64,000 bases of DNA from an uncultured Myxococcales bacterium (GTDB lineage: Bacteria; Myxococcota_A; UBA9042; DTJE01). The stretch spans positions 1 to 64,000 of the forward strand of contig CAIOFV010000013.1 of assembly GCA_903857665.1 (NCBI GenBank), read 5' to 3'. Under the pieces are notes generated by a model. It had not been told where the DNA came from. It worked only from the letters and a program-made list of their open reading frames with translations, and did not search any database. The position numbers and the translations under genes are program-made. Positions within the stretch are counted from its first letter, which is position 1. Every line of letters starts with the position of its first letter. This document shows, piece after piece, positions 17,764-26,903 of this stretch.

Positions 17764-17924
17764 CCGGTTCCCCCCGCACATTCGTGCCTCGGCGCCGCAT
17801 TCTACTCCGGGGCGATGGCGTGCCCGTTCTTTCCTGGTCGTCCCCGGGGGGCCATTTTCCGGGAGATCGTCGGCATGTCAGGGGCATCGGCAGAATCGGC
17901 ATGACGCGTCGGCCGGTCGGGGAA

Positions 17925-18335
17925 TCACCGGCCCGGCGCGCGCTGCCCGTCCTTCCCGTCTGAAGGCACCGGGGCGCCGCACGCGCCCCCGCCGTGATAC
18001 GGCGTTGCCGGGTGCGAGCATGCGTATACCGTCCGGCCGTCGCACGCGCAGAAGGGGTACGCGACGGCGCATGGCGGTTCCGGGGCGATGCACGAGCCGC
18101 GCGGCGCCGGATCGCATCCGGCGGTGTCGAAGCGGCAGGTCAGGCCCGGTCCGCAGTCACCCGCGACCGCGCAGGAGGAGGCCTGCGTGGGAGCGGTAGC
18201 CGGTTCGGGGGCCCGGGCCGCCGACGCGGGCGTCGATGCGGGTGCGGGGGAAGGGCGTGCGCACGCCACGCTGGCCCCGGCGGAGGCCAGGGCGACGAGG
18301 GCGATCCCGGCGGTGAGGAAGGCCTTCCGCTGCAT
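17925..18335 (-). CDS. Small secreted Cys-rich protein, Kazal-like
   Basis: A 136-residue protein starting MQRKAFLTAG with a signal peptide ending near Cys25 (VACA). A Pro/Ala linker (26-48) leads to a domain with ten cysteines, including CGPGLTC, RGSC and CACDGRTVYAC. The last motif is like the Kazal-type CGCDGRTY segment common in myxobacterial-type secreted proteins. Protease inhibition is possible but not shown. The ATG is 6 bp from a TACACT -10 element, so the mRNA may be leaderless; there is no ribosome site. Confidence 0.75.
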   Translation of the reverse strand: MQRKAFLTAGIALVALASAGASVACARPSPAPASTPASAARAPEPATAPTQASSCAVAGDCGPGLTCRFDTAGCDPAPRGSCIAPEPPCAVAYPFCACDGRTVYACSHPATPYHGGGACGAPVPSDGKDGQRAPGR

Positions 18336-18341
18336 TCCGCG

Positions 18342-18369
18342 AGTGTAGGCCGGCGCGACCGCGTTGCAA
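18342..18369 (-). promoter_or_regulatory. Putative promoter giving a leaderless mRNA
   Basis: On the minus strand TTGCAA (18369-18364), a 16-bp spacer and TACACT (18347-18342). The ATG at 18335 begins 7 nt after the -10, where transcription would start. Confidence 0.45.
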
Positions 18370-18389
18370 AGGCGCCTGCCGCACGCGAT

Positions 18390-18418
18390 TTGACCCCGCC
18401 CCCGGGCGAATCGATACT
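18390..18418 (+). promoter_or_regulatory. Sigma70-like promoter, TTGACC-N17-GATACT
   Basis: TTGACC (18390-18395), 17-bp spacer, GATACT (18413-18418), 66 bp upstream of the ATG at 18485. The same pair of hexamers recurs at 20447 and 59797. Confidence 0.6.
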
Positions 18419-18484
18419 TGCCGAGGGAAACCGGAGTACCGGATCGAACCGTGCGCGTTCGCGCCACACACGCGGGGGGCAAGG

Positions 18485-19498
18485 ATGAGTCGCCTCGGCA
18501 GGGGCCTGATGTTGCTCGGCTCGTTGGCCGGGCTGATCCTGGTGTTCGTCGCATGCATGATCCCGAAGGACTACCTGTGGCCCGTGCTGCTGCTGGGCGT
18601 CGGCATGATGCTGATGACGACGTTCACGGGCCTCGGGGTCGCGTTCGGCGGGCAGTGGCTGGAACGCCGGCGCATCCGCGGCCTGACGGCGAACGGACGG
18701 TCGGCCGACGCCCGGATCCTCCACTCGCGGCGAGGCGGCATCGGGCTGGAGCAGGGCACGGACCTCAAGAAGTACCAGGTCGATCTCGATCTTGAGGTCC
18801 GGCCGTCCGACGGGCCGCAGTTCCAGACGCACCTGCGCGCGTTCGTCTACCCGTACGAGTTCCCGCGCCTGGCGCCGGGGAACGTGGTGCGCGTGCTCTA
18901 CGCCCCGTCGGACCCGCACCGGGTTTCGCTGGGCGGCTTCGGCGGCATGGCGGGCGGCGCGGACGACGACGCGGGTGACGCGGGCCAGCCGGCGGCGACG
19001 GGGTTCCCGCCGGGCTTCGAGGCGCTGGCCGCGCTGGTCGCCGCGGGCCCGCAACTCCGGGTGGCGCAGCAGGGGGCCGGGACGTCGTTCGACGCGCTGG
19101 GAATGGTCGATGGCCTGGCACAACGGATGCGCGTGTTCCTGGAGACCCGCGACCCTGCCCGGGCGGCGGCCTGCGGCGGGGCGACCACCGGCGAGCGGCT
19201 GCGCGCGCTGATCGCGGCCATCGCCGCCTGGAACGCCGAGGCCGCCCAGGGGGCGACCGTCACCGCGCCCGCCCGGGTATTGCGGGCCGATACCGTCGCG
19301 CAGGTCGCGTCGCGGCAGGCGGCTCTGGTCGAGCTGGCGATGGCAGTCCGGCCCGCGTCCGGGGCGGAGTTCGAGCAGACCGTGATGTGCGAGGTCCCGC
19401 AGGAGCAGGCAGGTCGCTTCCAGCCCGGCCAGTGGACCGCGGTGATGTACGACCCGGCCGACGTGCGCCGGATGGTGCTGGCCCCCACTTCGGCCTGA
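18485..19498 (+). CDS. Membrane protein with cytosolic domain, unknown (DUF3592-like strands)
   Basis: A 337-residue protein. Two membrane helices (about 7-25 and 30-55) are followed by a beta-domain in which a strand pattern (YQVDLDLEVR ... GNVVRVLYAPSDPHRV) recalls DUF3592-like membrane proteins. The pattern comes twice: near 95-150 and again near 260-335 (CEVPQEQAGRFQPGQWTAVMYDPADVRR), so it contains an internal duplication separated by an Ala-rich helical segment. Function unknown. It is driven by the promoter at 18390 and is convergent with the SUMF1-fold gene. Confidence 0.75.
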   Translation: MSRLGRGLMLLGSLAGLILVFVACMIPKDYLWPVLLLGVGMMLMTTFTGLGVAFGGQWLERRRIRGLTANGRSADARILHSRRGGIGLEQGTDLKKYQVDLDLEVRPSDGPQFQTHLRAFVYPYEFPRLAPGNVVRVLYAPSDPHRVSLGGFGGMAGGADDDAGDAGQPAATGFPPGFEALAALVAAGPQLRVAQQGAGTSFDALGMVDGLAQRMRVFLETRDPARAAACGGATTGERLRALIAAIAAWNAEAAQGATVTAPARVLRADTVAQVASRQAALVELAMAVRPASGAEFEQTVMCEVPQEQAGRFQPGQWTAVMYDPADVRRMVLAPTSA

Positions 19499-19537
19499 CA
19501 GGCCGGCTCCCGTTTCCCGCCGACCGTGGGCAGGGAC

Positions 19538-20359
19538 TCAGCGCGCGAGGGTCCGCACCAGCCGGAAGCCGATCTGCGGCGACCGCTGGTCCGGCGGCGC
19601 CCATGCACGCGCGCCGGGTCGCAGGTGCGCCGGGCCCGACGCGAATGAACCGCCGTGGACGATGCGGTACGAGCCCGAAGGCGGGCCGGCCGGGTCGGTC
19701 GCGTCGCGCAGCGGCTGGGGGTCGTGCCAGTCCCCGCACCATTCCCCGACGTTGCCGGCCAGATCGTGCAGTCCCGCCGCGTTCGGCCTCTTCCGGCCGA
19801 CCTCGTGCGTCCTGGCGTCGGAGTTGGCCTCATACCAGGCCGCGCCGTCGAGCGATCCGGGGGCCAGGCCGGCGGCATGCTCCCACTCGGCCTCGGTCGG
19901 CAGCCGGTACCCGGTGCAGGCAGGCCCACGCGACTGGACGAACACGCACTTCCAGTCCGGGGTCCCCGGCGCCCCGTCGCACGAACCCAGGTCGTAGCAT
20001 TCCGGCAACCGATCTCGCCGCGACGCCGCGTTCGCATAGGCCACCGCATCGAACCAGGTCACGTTTTCCACCGGGCAGTCGCCGCCGCACTCCGCGAAGG
20101 CCGACGGCGCATTGCCCATCAGTTCCTGCCACTGGTGCTGGGTGACTTCTGTCGCCCGCATCAGGAACGCCCGCGACACGCGGACGCGATGCGGCGCCTC
20201 GTCGTCGAGGCGTCCCGGCTCGCGCTCCGTCGAGCCCATCCGGAAGGTCCCCGCCCCGATCCGCACGAAACCTTCGGCCTGGGCCGTCCTCCCCGACGCC
20301 GGCGACGCGACGCAGAACGGCACGATCAGCGCGAGGGCGAACCCGATCCGGCGTACCAC
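19538..20359 (-). CDS. Secreted SUMF1/FGE-sulfatase-fold protein
   Basis: A GTG at 20359 with GGGGGGGACGA upstream starts a 273-residue protein with a cleavable signal (about 1-24) and no lipobox. The fold motifs are RIGAGTFRMGS, ATEVTQHQWQELMG, PVENVTWFDAVAYAN, YRLPTEAEWEHAAG, DLAGNVGEWCGDW and HGGSF. The formylglycine-synthase Cys pair is missing from the segment after HGGSF. Six other cysteines may form disulfides. It is the second of four proteins of this fold in the window. Confidence 0.88.
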   Translation of the reverse strand: MVRRIGFALALIVPFCVASPASGRTAQAEGFVRIGAGTFRMGSTEREPGRLDDEAPHRVRVSRAFLMRATEVTQHQWQELMGNAPSAFAECGGDCPVENVTWFDAVAYANAASRRDRLPECYDLGSCDGAPGTPDWKCVFVQSRGPACTGYRLPTEAEWEHAAGLAPGSLDGAAWYEANSDARTHEVGRKRPNAAGLHDLAGNVGEWCGDWHDPQPLRDATDPAGPPSGSYRIVHGGSFASGPAHLRPGARAWAPPDQRSPQIGFRLVRTLAR

Positions 20360-20446
20360 TCGTCCCCCCCAGGTCAAGGGATGCGGCGCTAGCGTAGCAC
20401 ATCCGGCCCAGGCGCCGATCCTGGGGACGGGCAGCCTGCACCCGGC

Positions 20447-20475
20447 TTGACCACCCGGCAGCACGATTCGATACT
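20447..20475 (+). promoter_or_regulatory. Sigma70-like promoter, TTGACC-N17-GATACT
   Basis: TTGACC (20447-20452), 17-bp spacer, GATACT (20470-20475). The start codon at 20498 is only 22 bp beyond the -10, with GGGGGAATCC between. Confidence 0.6.
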
Positions 20476-20497
20476 GGTCCCCTGGCAGGGGGAATCC

Positions 20498-21262
20498 ATG
20501 GGCCTGATCGAAGCCGAACAAGCGGCCCGGGACCTGGCGACGTCGATCCTGAGGGACGCGAGGTTTTTCGGGGGGACCCAGGGGACCGTGGAGGAGGCCC
20601 GGATCCTGTTCCAGTCGCGGGTGGCCCCCCGGCTGCACCCGGTCTTCGAATCCGTGGCGGCCGAGCGCCAGGCGATGCCGTTCAACCGTGGTTCGTCGGG
20701 CAGCCCCTGGGCGGGCGGGGCCCGGCGCGGGCGGTGGCGGTGGCTGCTGGCGGGCGAGGCGGCCCTGCTGGCGGTGGTCGGCTACACGATATTCCGGGAC
20801 GGGTGGGTCGCGGGCGACGAGGTCACGACCGTGACGATCCCGGGGATGGTGGAGTTGGAGGCCGGGGCCGGGGACCGGTTGGCATTCACGGTGGATTCGG
20901 ACGTCCTGTTCCCCGGGGCCAACGAGGACGATCGGCCGGGGGGTTGCCGGATCGAACTGACCCTGGCCCAGGGCGGGCGGGACGTGGAAAAGAGCACCTG
21001 CGACCCCTTCAGTTCCGGGCGGGGCGTGTCCATCGCACGGAGCACCGAGGAGGGACCGGACGAGGCGACGGGTCTGCGCCACCTGCGCATCCTGGGCCAG
21101 CGCGTGGAATGCTCCCTGGCCATCCGCGGCCCGGGGCCGGCCACCCTGCGGGCGTTGGGCAACCTGGACACGTGCGTACCCCGGGCGGACGCGGTCGTCG
21201 TCCACGTGTTCCGGGAGAAGGCGGCCGTCGGCCCGGCGGAGGGACCGTCCCCGTCCCGGTGA
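20498..21262 (+). CDS. Single-pass membrane protein of unknown function
   Basis: A 254-residue protein. The ATG at 20498 is fixed by GGGGG at the right distance and by the promoter just upstream. Residues 1-60 are helical and cytoplasmic, one membrane helix lies near 75-92 after an Arg-rich stretch, and the outer part (about 95-254) is beta-rich with four cysteines (GGCRIEL, KSTCDPF, ECSLAI, DTCVPR). No family recognised. It is convergent with the minus-strand gene ending at 21273 (10-bp gap). Confidence 0.7.
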   Translation: MGLIEAEQAARDLATSILRDARFFGGTQGTVEEARILFQSRVAPRLHPVFESVAAERQAMPFNRGSSGSPWAGGARRGRWRWLLAGEAALLAVVGYTIFRDGWVAGDEVTTVTIPGMVELEAGAGDRLAFTVDSDVLFPGANEDDRPGGCRIELTLAQGGRDVEKSTCDPFSSGRGVSIARSTEEGPDEATGLRHLRILGQRVECSLAIRGPGPATLRALGNLDTCVPRADAVVVHVFREKAAVGPAEGPSPSR

Positions 21263-21272
21263 GGGCGCAAGG

Positions 21273-21920
21273 TCAGGAGCGCGTTTCCGACGCGGCCAGC
21301 GCCAGGTCCAGCGCGGCGTCCAGCGTCGCGGCATCGGCGTGCCATCCGGGCCAGCGCACGCACAGCCGTCCCTGGTCGTCGGTGGCGATCCCGCCGAAGC
21401 GACGCAGCGCGGTCCGGACCGCCGCGTCGCGCAACGCAAACGCGGCCAGTCGCGCCGGGTCGCGATCGGGGGCGCTGGCCCAGACCGTGAATTCGGCGTC
21501 GAACGCCGCGTCGCCGGTAGGCGCAAGACGCTGCTCGCGAATCCGCCCGGCGAGTGCATCGACCGATCCGGCCAGGATCCCCCATCGCACAGGGGCGGTG
21601 GAATCAGGGACGACATACATCGCGATTCCCCGCGGGCCTTCGTCGATCAGCGTGCCGCCCTCCAGCGCGACGCCGACACCGTGGCCACGAAACGTCCCCT
21701 CGACGGTCGGCGACCACCGGCCGGGCCGCGGCGTGCCGTACGCGGCAGGCAGTACCCCCCCGGGGGACGATCGGGAGATCCCTCGCCCGCGTGCCCATCG
21801 GTCCAGTGCACCCGCCGCCGACCGTTCCCGGCGCCGGGCGGACACGATCAGCAGCGCGAGCAGAGCCGCGACGCCGACGGCCGTGGCGACGAACGCGACC
21901 AGGGACCCGGGTTCGTCCAT
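21273..21920 (-). CDS. Single-pass membrane protein of unknown function
   Basis: A 215-residue protein with one N-terminal membrane helix (about 8-28, LVAFVATAVGVAALLALLIV), a basic stop-transfer stretch and a soluble alpha/beta domain of unknown family. GGAGG precedes the ATG. It follows a 26-codon gene by 19 bp and a subtilisin-family lipoprotein gene further upstream, so all three may form one transcript. Confidence 0.7.
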   Translation of the reverse strand: MDEPGSLVAFVATAVGVAALLALLIVSARRRERSAAGALDRWARGRGISRSSPGGVLPAAYGTPRPGRWSPTVEGTFRGHGVGVALEGGTLIDEGPRGIAMYVVPDSTAPVRWGILAGSVDALAGRIREQRLAPTGDAAFDAEFTVWASAPDRDPARLAAFALRDAAVRTALRRFGGIATDDQGRLCVRWPGWHADAATLDAALDLALAASETRS

Positions 21921-21939
21921 CGGGCTTCCTCCACGCGGG

Positions 21940-22020
21940 TCAATGCCGGGCGGAGGCCTGGAGGGCGACGATGGCGACTGCGACACCGATCCAGGCTCGT
22001 GCCCGCAGATGCCCCCCCAT
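21940..22020 (-). CDS. 26-residue single-helix membrane peptide
   Basis: A short gene from an ATG at 22020 to a TGA at 21940, preceded by GGAGGAGGCGACC, one of the best ribosome sites in the window. The product has a basic, Gly/Arg N-terminus and one hydrophobic helix (WIGVAVAIVALQA). It lies between the protease gene (43 bp upstream) and the membrane protein gene (19 bp downstream). It may be a true small protein or a leader peptide that couples translation to the next gene. Confidence 0.5.
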   Translation of the reverse strand: MGGHLRARAWIGVAVAIVALQASARH

Positions 22021-22063
22021 GGTCGCCTCCTCCGTCTTCTCTTCCGGCAGTCACGGTCCCGGA

Positions 22064-24664
22064 TCACCCGGGCGGGCAGTCCAGGATCACCGTGACCTGG
22101 TCCGTGATCGGCTCCAGGATCACGGCGCCGACGGCCTGGGCCTGGATGATCAACGGCATGCTGGTGGTCTGGCAGGTGATCCCTGCATCGGCAGGCGACC
22201 AGGTGAAGGCGGATGGGTCCTTCGCCTTCATCGTCGTCGAGTTCTTTCCCCACCTGGCGGTCCAGGTGATCGTCGGGCTGTCCAGGTTCTCGACCGTGAC
22301 GGCACACGGGATCGTCGCCTTGACGTCCCCGAAGTGCTGCTGGTCTGCGGGCGAGGTGATGTGGATCGTGGGCGGCAGCGTCACCGGCGGATCGACCACC
22401 TGGACGTCGATGGACGCCTTTCCCCATTGTCCGAAGTCGTCCTGGACGGATGCGGCGACGTGGTGCGCCCCGTTGACGCCGAACGTCACGCCGACCTCGC
22501 ATCCGGTCGCCGGCAGACCGGAACCCAGCGCGACGGCGGGGTCTTCCAGCCACGAGATGCGCGAGCAGTCGAAGTCCACGTGGTGCACCGGGTCCGTGGC
22601 GTGGGCCCGGAACCAGGCCACCTGGCCCCGGTAGATCTGGGCGCCGGGCGGCGGTTCGTCGATGGTGACCGTGGGCCGGGGCGCGGCAGTCACGGTCACG
22701 TGCACGGACGCGCTGGTCGATCGGCCCTGGGAATCCGTGGCGGTCGCCTGGATCCGGCGGGCCCCGGCCGTCGTGAACACGTGGCTGGCGTTGGCCCCCC
22801 ACTCCATCGCGCCGTCCAGGTCGGACGACCAGGCGACGTTGCAACAGGTCGCGCCGTCCTCCGGGTCGGTCGGCCGGGACGTCAGCATCACGGTGTCGCC
22901 GACCTGCATGGTGGCGCCATTGGCCGGCTGGTCGATCACGATCGCGGGCGGTTCGTTCGGGGTCGAACCCAGGGCGGCCGCCACCGCCGCGTCGGCGTTC
23001 ACCGAGCGGGGCACGTTGGTGCCCGGGGACGGGTGGGCGGTCCGCAGCAGGATGTCTTCCACCTGGGCGCTGGACAGCGACGGGTTCGCGGCCCAGATCA
23101 GGGCGGCCACGCCGGCGACGAACGGCGTAGCGCTGCTGGTGCCGGCGAACCAGACGGCCGTGTTCTCGTGGATGTGGTCCAGGTCGTACTGGCCCGTGAA
23201 GGTCTGCCACGGCCCGAAGATCCGCACGGAACCCTCGCCGCCGTCACTGCCGTACGCCGAACGGTCGAAGCGGTTCAGGTCGTCCCAGTTCGTCCCGCCG
23301 ACGCACACGACGCCGTTGTTCTCGCACGGCATGACCCACACGCTTTCCCAGCAGATCCCCAGGAAGCAGTCCTCGCGATCGACGTCCAGGCCGTCGTTCC
23401 CCGCGGCCGCGAACAGGATGGCCCCCCCGTTGCGGTAGGCGACCGTCGCCCACTCGCTGGGTCCGTTCGCGAACGCCAGCGTCGCCGGGACCGGCACGCC
23501 GAAGCTCATGCTGATCACCTTGGCGTCGGCCAGGCGGGCCTGGCCGATGGCCCAGATGATCGAGAACATGTCCCCGGCTACGACCGTGCGGACCGGGAAG
23601 CCGATCGGGCCGGCGGGGCCGGCGCCGCCGAACGAGTTGTCGGGGACGCCCATCGCGGCCAGCGTGCAGCCGGTTCCGTGCCAGGGGCAGGGGCCGTCGG
23701 CGCAACTCATGTCGCTGGGCCGGTCCCAGGGCTCCTGGACGTCGCCCGTGGAATCGACGAACGTCCCGCCGGGAGGGTAGTCCTGGTGCGTCGACACGAA
23801 GCCGCCGTCCATGATCCCGATGCCCACCTTGTTGCCCAGCATGTCCGCCAGGTCCAGTTGGCGCCAGGCCTCGCCAACGCCGATGTCCAGCGGCCCGCCG
23901 GCCTTCATGTTGTTCCACTCGTTCGAGTTGGTCGAATAGCCGCCCGGCCCGGTCGGCGCCTCCGTGGTGACGCGGTCCACGAACGCCTGCCCGTCCACGA
24001 CCCAGTTCACGGCGACCTTCGCGCCGCCGACCGCCTCGCGGGCGGCCGCGGCCAGCAGGTCCAGGCCGGGCTGGGACGACACCCTGTGGGTCCCGTGGCA
24101 CACAGGGTCCAGGGTTCGCAGATCGGCGGTGAAGGCGGTCGCGTCGGCAGCCGGGGGCGCGACCTGCACCAGGTGCATGCGCGCGAGGTTCGCGGGGATC
24201 CCCTCCTTCTCGAAATCGACGATGCGTACGACCTTGCCGTTCCAGCGCGCCGCGAACGCCGCGACCTCGGCGTCGTCGTTCGAGTACAGGATCAGTTCCT
24301 GCTCGACGAACTTCGCGATGTTGCCGTTCTGGTCTGCCACCGCGGCCAGGGGGCGGGAGGATCCGCCCGGACCGGGGATCGCCTTGACGCTGACCGGGAC
24401 GGATGGATCGACGGCGAACGTCGGCACGGGCACCTGGCTGGCGTCGAAGCCCGCCAGGTCCGGTTTGCTGTTGTCGGGCTGGCCGGCAACGTCCGAGCCG
24501 CCCGGGTCGGAGGGGGCCTGGACGTCCTTGTCCGGAGGTCCGGCGACATCACTGTCCGGGACGCCCTCCGCGTCCGACGACGGCCCGGCGCCGCCCCCCC
24601 CGCAGCCCAACGCAGTCGCGAAAACGAACCCGATCGACAACGCGGTGAGGCTGGCGCGCAGCAT
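22064..24664 (-). CDS. S8 (subtilisin-like) serine protease lipoprotein
   Basis: An 866-residue protein with lipobox LGC (Cys21) and an Asp/Pro linker to about 90. Next come a propeptide-like region (about 110-175) and an S8 domain (about 255-575). Its catalytic triad is Asp286 (GIMDGGF), His329 (WHGTGCT) and Ser510 (GTSSATP), with the oxyanion Asn423 in AAGND. The C-terminus holds three Ig/PKD-like beta-domains (about 590-866) separated by Pro-rich joints. It should be an outer-membrane-anchored extracellular protease. The start is supported by the promoter upstream, though its ribosome site is weak. Confidence 0.93.
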   Translation of the reverse strand: MLRASLTALSIGFVFATALGCGGGGAGPSSDAEGVPDSDVAGPPDKDVQAPSDPGGSDVAGQPDNSKPDLAGFDASQVPVPTFAVDPSVPVSVKAIPGPGGSSRPLAAVADQNGNIAKFVEQELILYSNDDAEVAAFAARWNGKVVRIVDFEKEGIPANLARMHLVQVAPPAADATAFTADLRTLDPVCHGTHRVSSQPGLDLLAAAAREAVGGAKVAVNWVVDGQAFVDRVTTEAPTGPGGYSTNSNEWNNMKAGGPLDIGVGEAWRQLDLADMLGNKVGIGIMDGGFVSTHQDYPPGGTFVDSTGDVQEPWDRPSDMSCADGPCPWHGTGCTLAAMGVPDNSFGGAGPAGPIGFPVRTVVAGDMFSIIWAIGQARLADAKVISMSFGVPVPATLAFANGPSEWATVAYRNGGAILFAAAGNDGLDVDREDCFLGICWESVWVMPCENNGVVCVGGTNWDDLNRFDRSAYGSDGGEGSVRIFGPWQTFTGQYDLDHIHENTAVWFAGTSSATPFVAGVAALIWAANPSLSSAQVEDILLRTAHPSPGTNVPRSVNADAAVAAALGSTPNEPPAIVIDQPANGATMQVGDTVMLTSRPTDPEDGATCCNVAWSSDLDGAMEWGANASHVFTTAGARRIQATATDSQGRSTSASVHVTVTAAPRPTVTIDEPPPGAQIYRGQVAWFRAHATDPVHHVDFDCSRISWLEDPAVALGSGLPATGCEVGVTFGVNGAHHVAASVQDDFGQWGKASIDVQVVDPPVTLPPTIHITSPADQQHFGDVKATIPCAVTVENLDSPTITWTARWGKNSTTMKAKDPSAFTWSPADAGITCQTTSMPLIIQAQAVGAVILEPITDQVTVILDCPPG

Positions 24665-24695
24665 GGCGGCACCCGCAGTAGAGGATGTACCATCC

Positions 24696-24724
24696 AGTTA
24701 TCACAGGCGCTTCGCGCCAGGCAA
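24696..24724 (-). promoter_or_regulatory. Putative promoter of the S8 protease gene with internal palindrome
   Basis: On the minus strand TTGCCT (24724-24719), 17-bp spacer, ATAACT (24701-24696; GATAAC at 16 bp). The spacer holds GGCGC-n3-GCGCC (24706-24718), a possible repressor site. Confidence 0.5.
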
Positions 24725-24938
24725 GAAAACGGTCGCGGCCGGAAGCCGCGGCCGGTAGCCCTGGCCGGGGCCTCGACCTGCCTAACCGTCCGTCGCCCGG
24801 AACCGGGGAGGACTGCAACGGGAAAGGGTGTCCGGTCAACCCTTTCAGAACCTTCCACCCAGGCCCACCGCGTCCGTGGCCTTCCCCTCACGCGCTGGTT
24901 CTTGATAAGGTGCGCGCTACTGACACTGGGAGGACGCC

Positions 24939-26861
24939 ATGGCGGGCCGAAGCGGGACGTTCGATACGAGGACGCTCCCCCGCACGGGGATCCTTGTCGC
25001 GGTGCTGGCCCTCGCCGGGATGGCCGCCTGCGGGACGAGCAGCGGCGGTTCGGATGCCATCGACCCCGACGCCGCACCGGACTCCGCCGACGTCGCGCCG
25101 GGCCCGGACACCCTGGCGGACGCCGTCCCCGACGCGGCGGACCTCCCCGCGGACCTCGCCTCCGATCCCGCCCCCGACGCCCCCTGCTTGGCCGACGCCT
25201 GGACCTGCTCGGACGACGCCGCCCTGCTGCGCACCTGCAAGGACGGCGCGTGGGTGGAAACCGACTGCGCCCGTACCCGGGGCCAACTGTGCGAGAACGG
25301 CGCCTGCGTGGACCCCTGGCGCTACGGTTCGCCGCAGTGGGACACCTGCCCCGACGAGCCCCGCGCCACGACCCAGACGATGGCCGAAAAGGCCGCGTAC
25401 TTCAGCGACGTGGCGTGGCGGCTGCACTTCGCCCCGAAGCAGCGCTTCATCCTGTCGGCCAGGCTGAAGCGCCACGAAGTGGACTGCACTGCCGGTGCGA
25501 CCCCGCCCTGTTACGCCCCCGACGTCCCCGAGGATACCGCGACATGGGCCGACGTCGATGCCTGGGACGGCTACGAGAACGAGGGCGGCGACGCCAGCCA
25601 CTACGCCACGGCGCTGGCCCTGGAGTGGTCCGTGACCCGGGCGCCCGAAACGCTCGCGCGCCTGAAGACGGTGCTGGCCGGCGTGGTCGATCGCATGAGG
25701 GTCACCGGCGTGCCCGGGCTGTTCACGCGGCAGATGGTGCCGCCGGGCGTGGCCGGGAACGCCTGCCCGGCCGACGACGCGGCCTACCAGGTGGACCCGA
25801 CGAAGACGACCAACAAGTGGGTCAAGGTCGGCGACGACGGCTGCATCCACGTGGTGGACGCCGGGACCCACGCCTGGACGGCCACCACCCATTGCGGGCT
25901 GGACGCCTACAAGGGGTGGTGCTGGCTGGACAACATCTCGCAGGACGAATACACGACGCACATGAACGCGCTGGGGGTGGTGGCGAAGGTCGCCGACGAC
26001 CCCGAGGTGCAGGCGACGATCCGGGACCTGATCGTGTCGATCGCCGACCACCTGGTGGCCCACGACCTGACCGTCGTGGACTGGGACGGGAAGGTCACCC
26101 GCTACGGCCGGTTCTATGCCACCTCGCTGAACGACTCGCCCGGCTTCCTGGCGGCCATCGCGCTGGACTTCATCCGGATGGGCGCCACGCTGTCCGGCCG
26201 CGCCGACCTCGAGGCCTTCTACCAGGACTGCCTGCTGCAGCGCTCGGGCCCGAACACGTGCCTGCCGTGGCCGATGGAGCAGGAGCCGATCCCGTATACC
26301 GACTGGCTGGCCCAGCAGGCGCTCTACGTCGGCGGACAGGGGTGTGGCACCAACTACGACAACGTGTCGATGCTGATCGCCACGCTGTACACCTACATCT
26401 GGTTCGAAACCGACCCGGCGATCCGGCTGATCGCCCAGCAGGTGCTGGACACCCAGGTGATGCGCCCGCCGGACCAGCCCCGCGCCGTCCTCGGCGACCT
26501 GAACGCCTGGTACGACTTCATGTGGGCGTCGCAGAAGCGCCTGGGGCCCGGCAGCGACGGCCCGGCCTACCAGGCGGTCCACGACGCGGTGTGTTCGCTG
26601 AAGCAGTTCCCGGCGCGCAAGCACCCCCAGGCCCGCGACAACTTGGCCGTGCCCGAGTTCTGCCAGGGGGACCACGGCCAGTCGATGGCCGAGGCGCCGA
26701 TCCCGGTCGCCGACCGCTGCCTCCAGCCCCTGATGTGGTGGTACGACCCCCACGAACGGAAGGCCTGCACCGACCAGCCCTGGGTCGTGTACCAGCCGGT
26801 GGACTACCTGATGGCCTACTGGATGGGCCGCTATTACGGGTTCATTCCGGCCGGGCTGTAG
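24939..26861 (+). CDS. Large lipoprotein of unknown function, helical toroid-like
   Basis: A 640-residue protein with lipobox MAAC (Cys31), an Asp/Pro/Ala linker to about 85, and a Cys-rich module (CLADAWTCSDDA ... LCENGACVD, 87-128) of a type seen in surface proteins of these bacteria. The rest is mainly helical with conserved-looking DGYENEGGDASHY, WCWLDNISQDEY and NYDNVSMLIATLYTYIW. This spacing recalls alpha/alpha-toroid glycan-active enzymes, but I cannot name a family. GGGAGGACGCC precedes the ATG. It faces the next gene, a lipoprotein with a similar build. Confidence 0.75.
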   Translation: MAGRSGTFDTRTLPRTGILVAVLALAGMAACGTSSGGSDAIDPDAAPDSADVAPGPDTLADAVPDAADLPADLASDPAPDAPCLADAWTCSDDAALLRTCKDGAWVETDCARTRGQLCENGACVDPWRYGSPQWDTCPDEPRATTQTMAEKAAYFSDVAWRLHFAPKQRFILSARLKRHEVDCTAGATPPCYAPDVPEDTATWADVDAWDGYENEGGDASHYATALALEWSVTRAPETLARLKTVLAGVVDRMRVTGVPGLFTRQMVPPGVAGNACPADDAAYQVDPTKTTNKWVKVGDDGCIHVVDAGTHAWTATTHCGLDAYKGWCWLDNISQDEYTTHMNALGVVAKVADDPEVQATIRDLIVSIADHLVAHDLTVVDWDGKVTRYGRFYATSLNDSPGFLAAIALDFIRMGATLSGRADLEAFYQDCLLQRSGPNTCLPWPMEQEPIPYTDWLAQQALYVGGQGCGTNYDNVSMLIATLYTYIWFETDPAIRLIAQQVLDTQVMRPPDQPRAVLGDLNAWYDFMWASQKRLGPGSDGPAYQAVHDAVCSLKQFPARKHPQARDNLAVPEFCQGDHGQSMAEAPIPVADRCLQPLMWWYDPHERKACTDQPWVVYQPVDYLMAYWMGRYYGFIPAGL

Positions 26862-26903
26862 GGGGCGGTGACGATCGGGCCCGCCGCCCCTCCGGCCCGC
26901 GCA

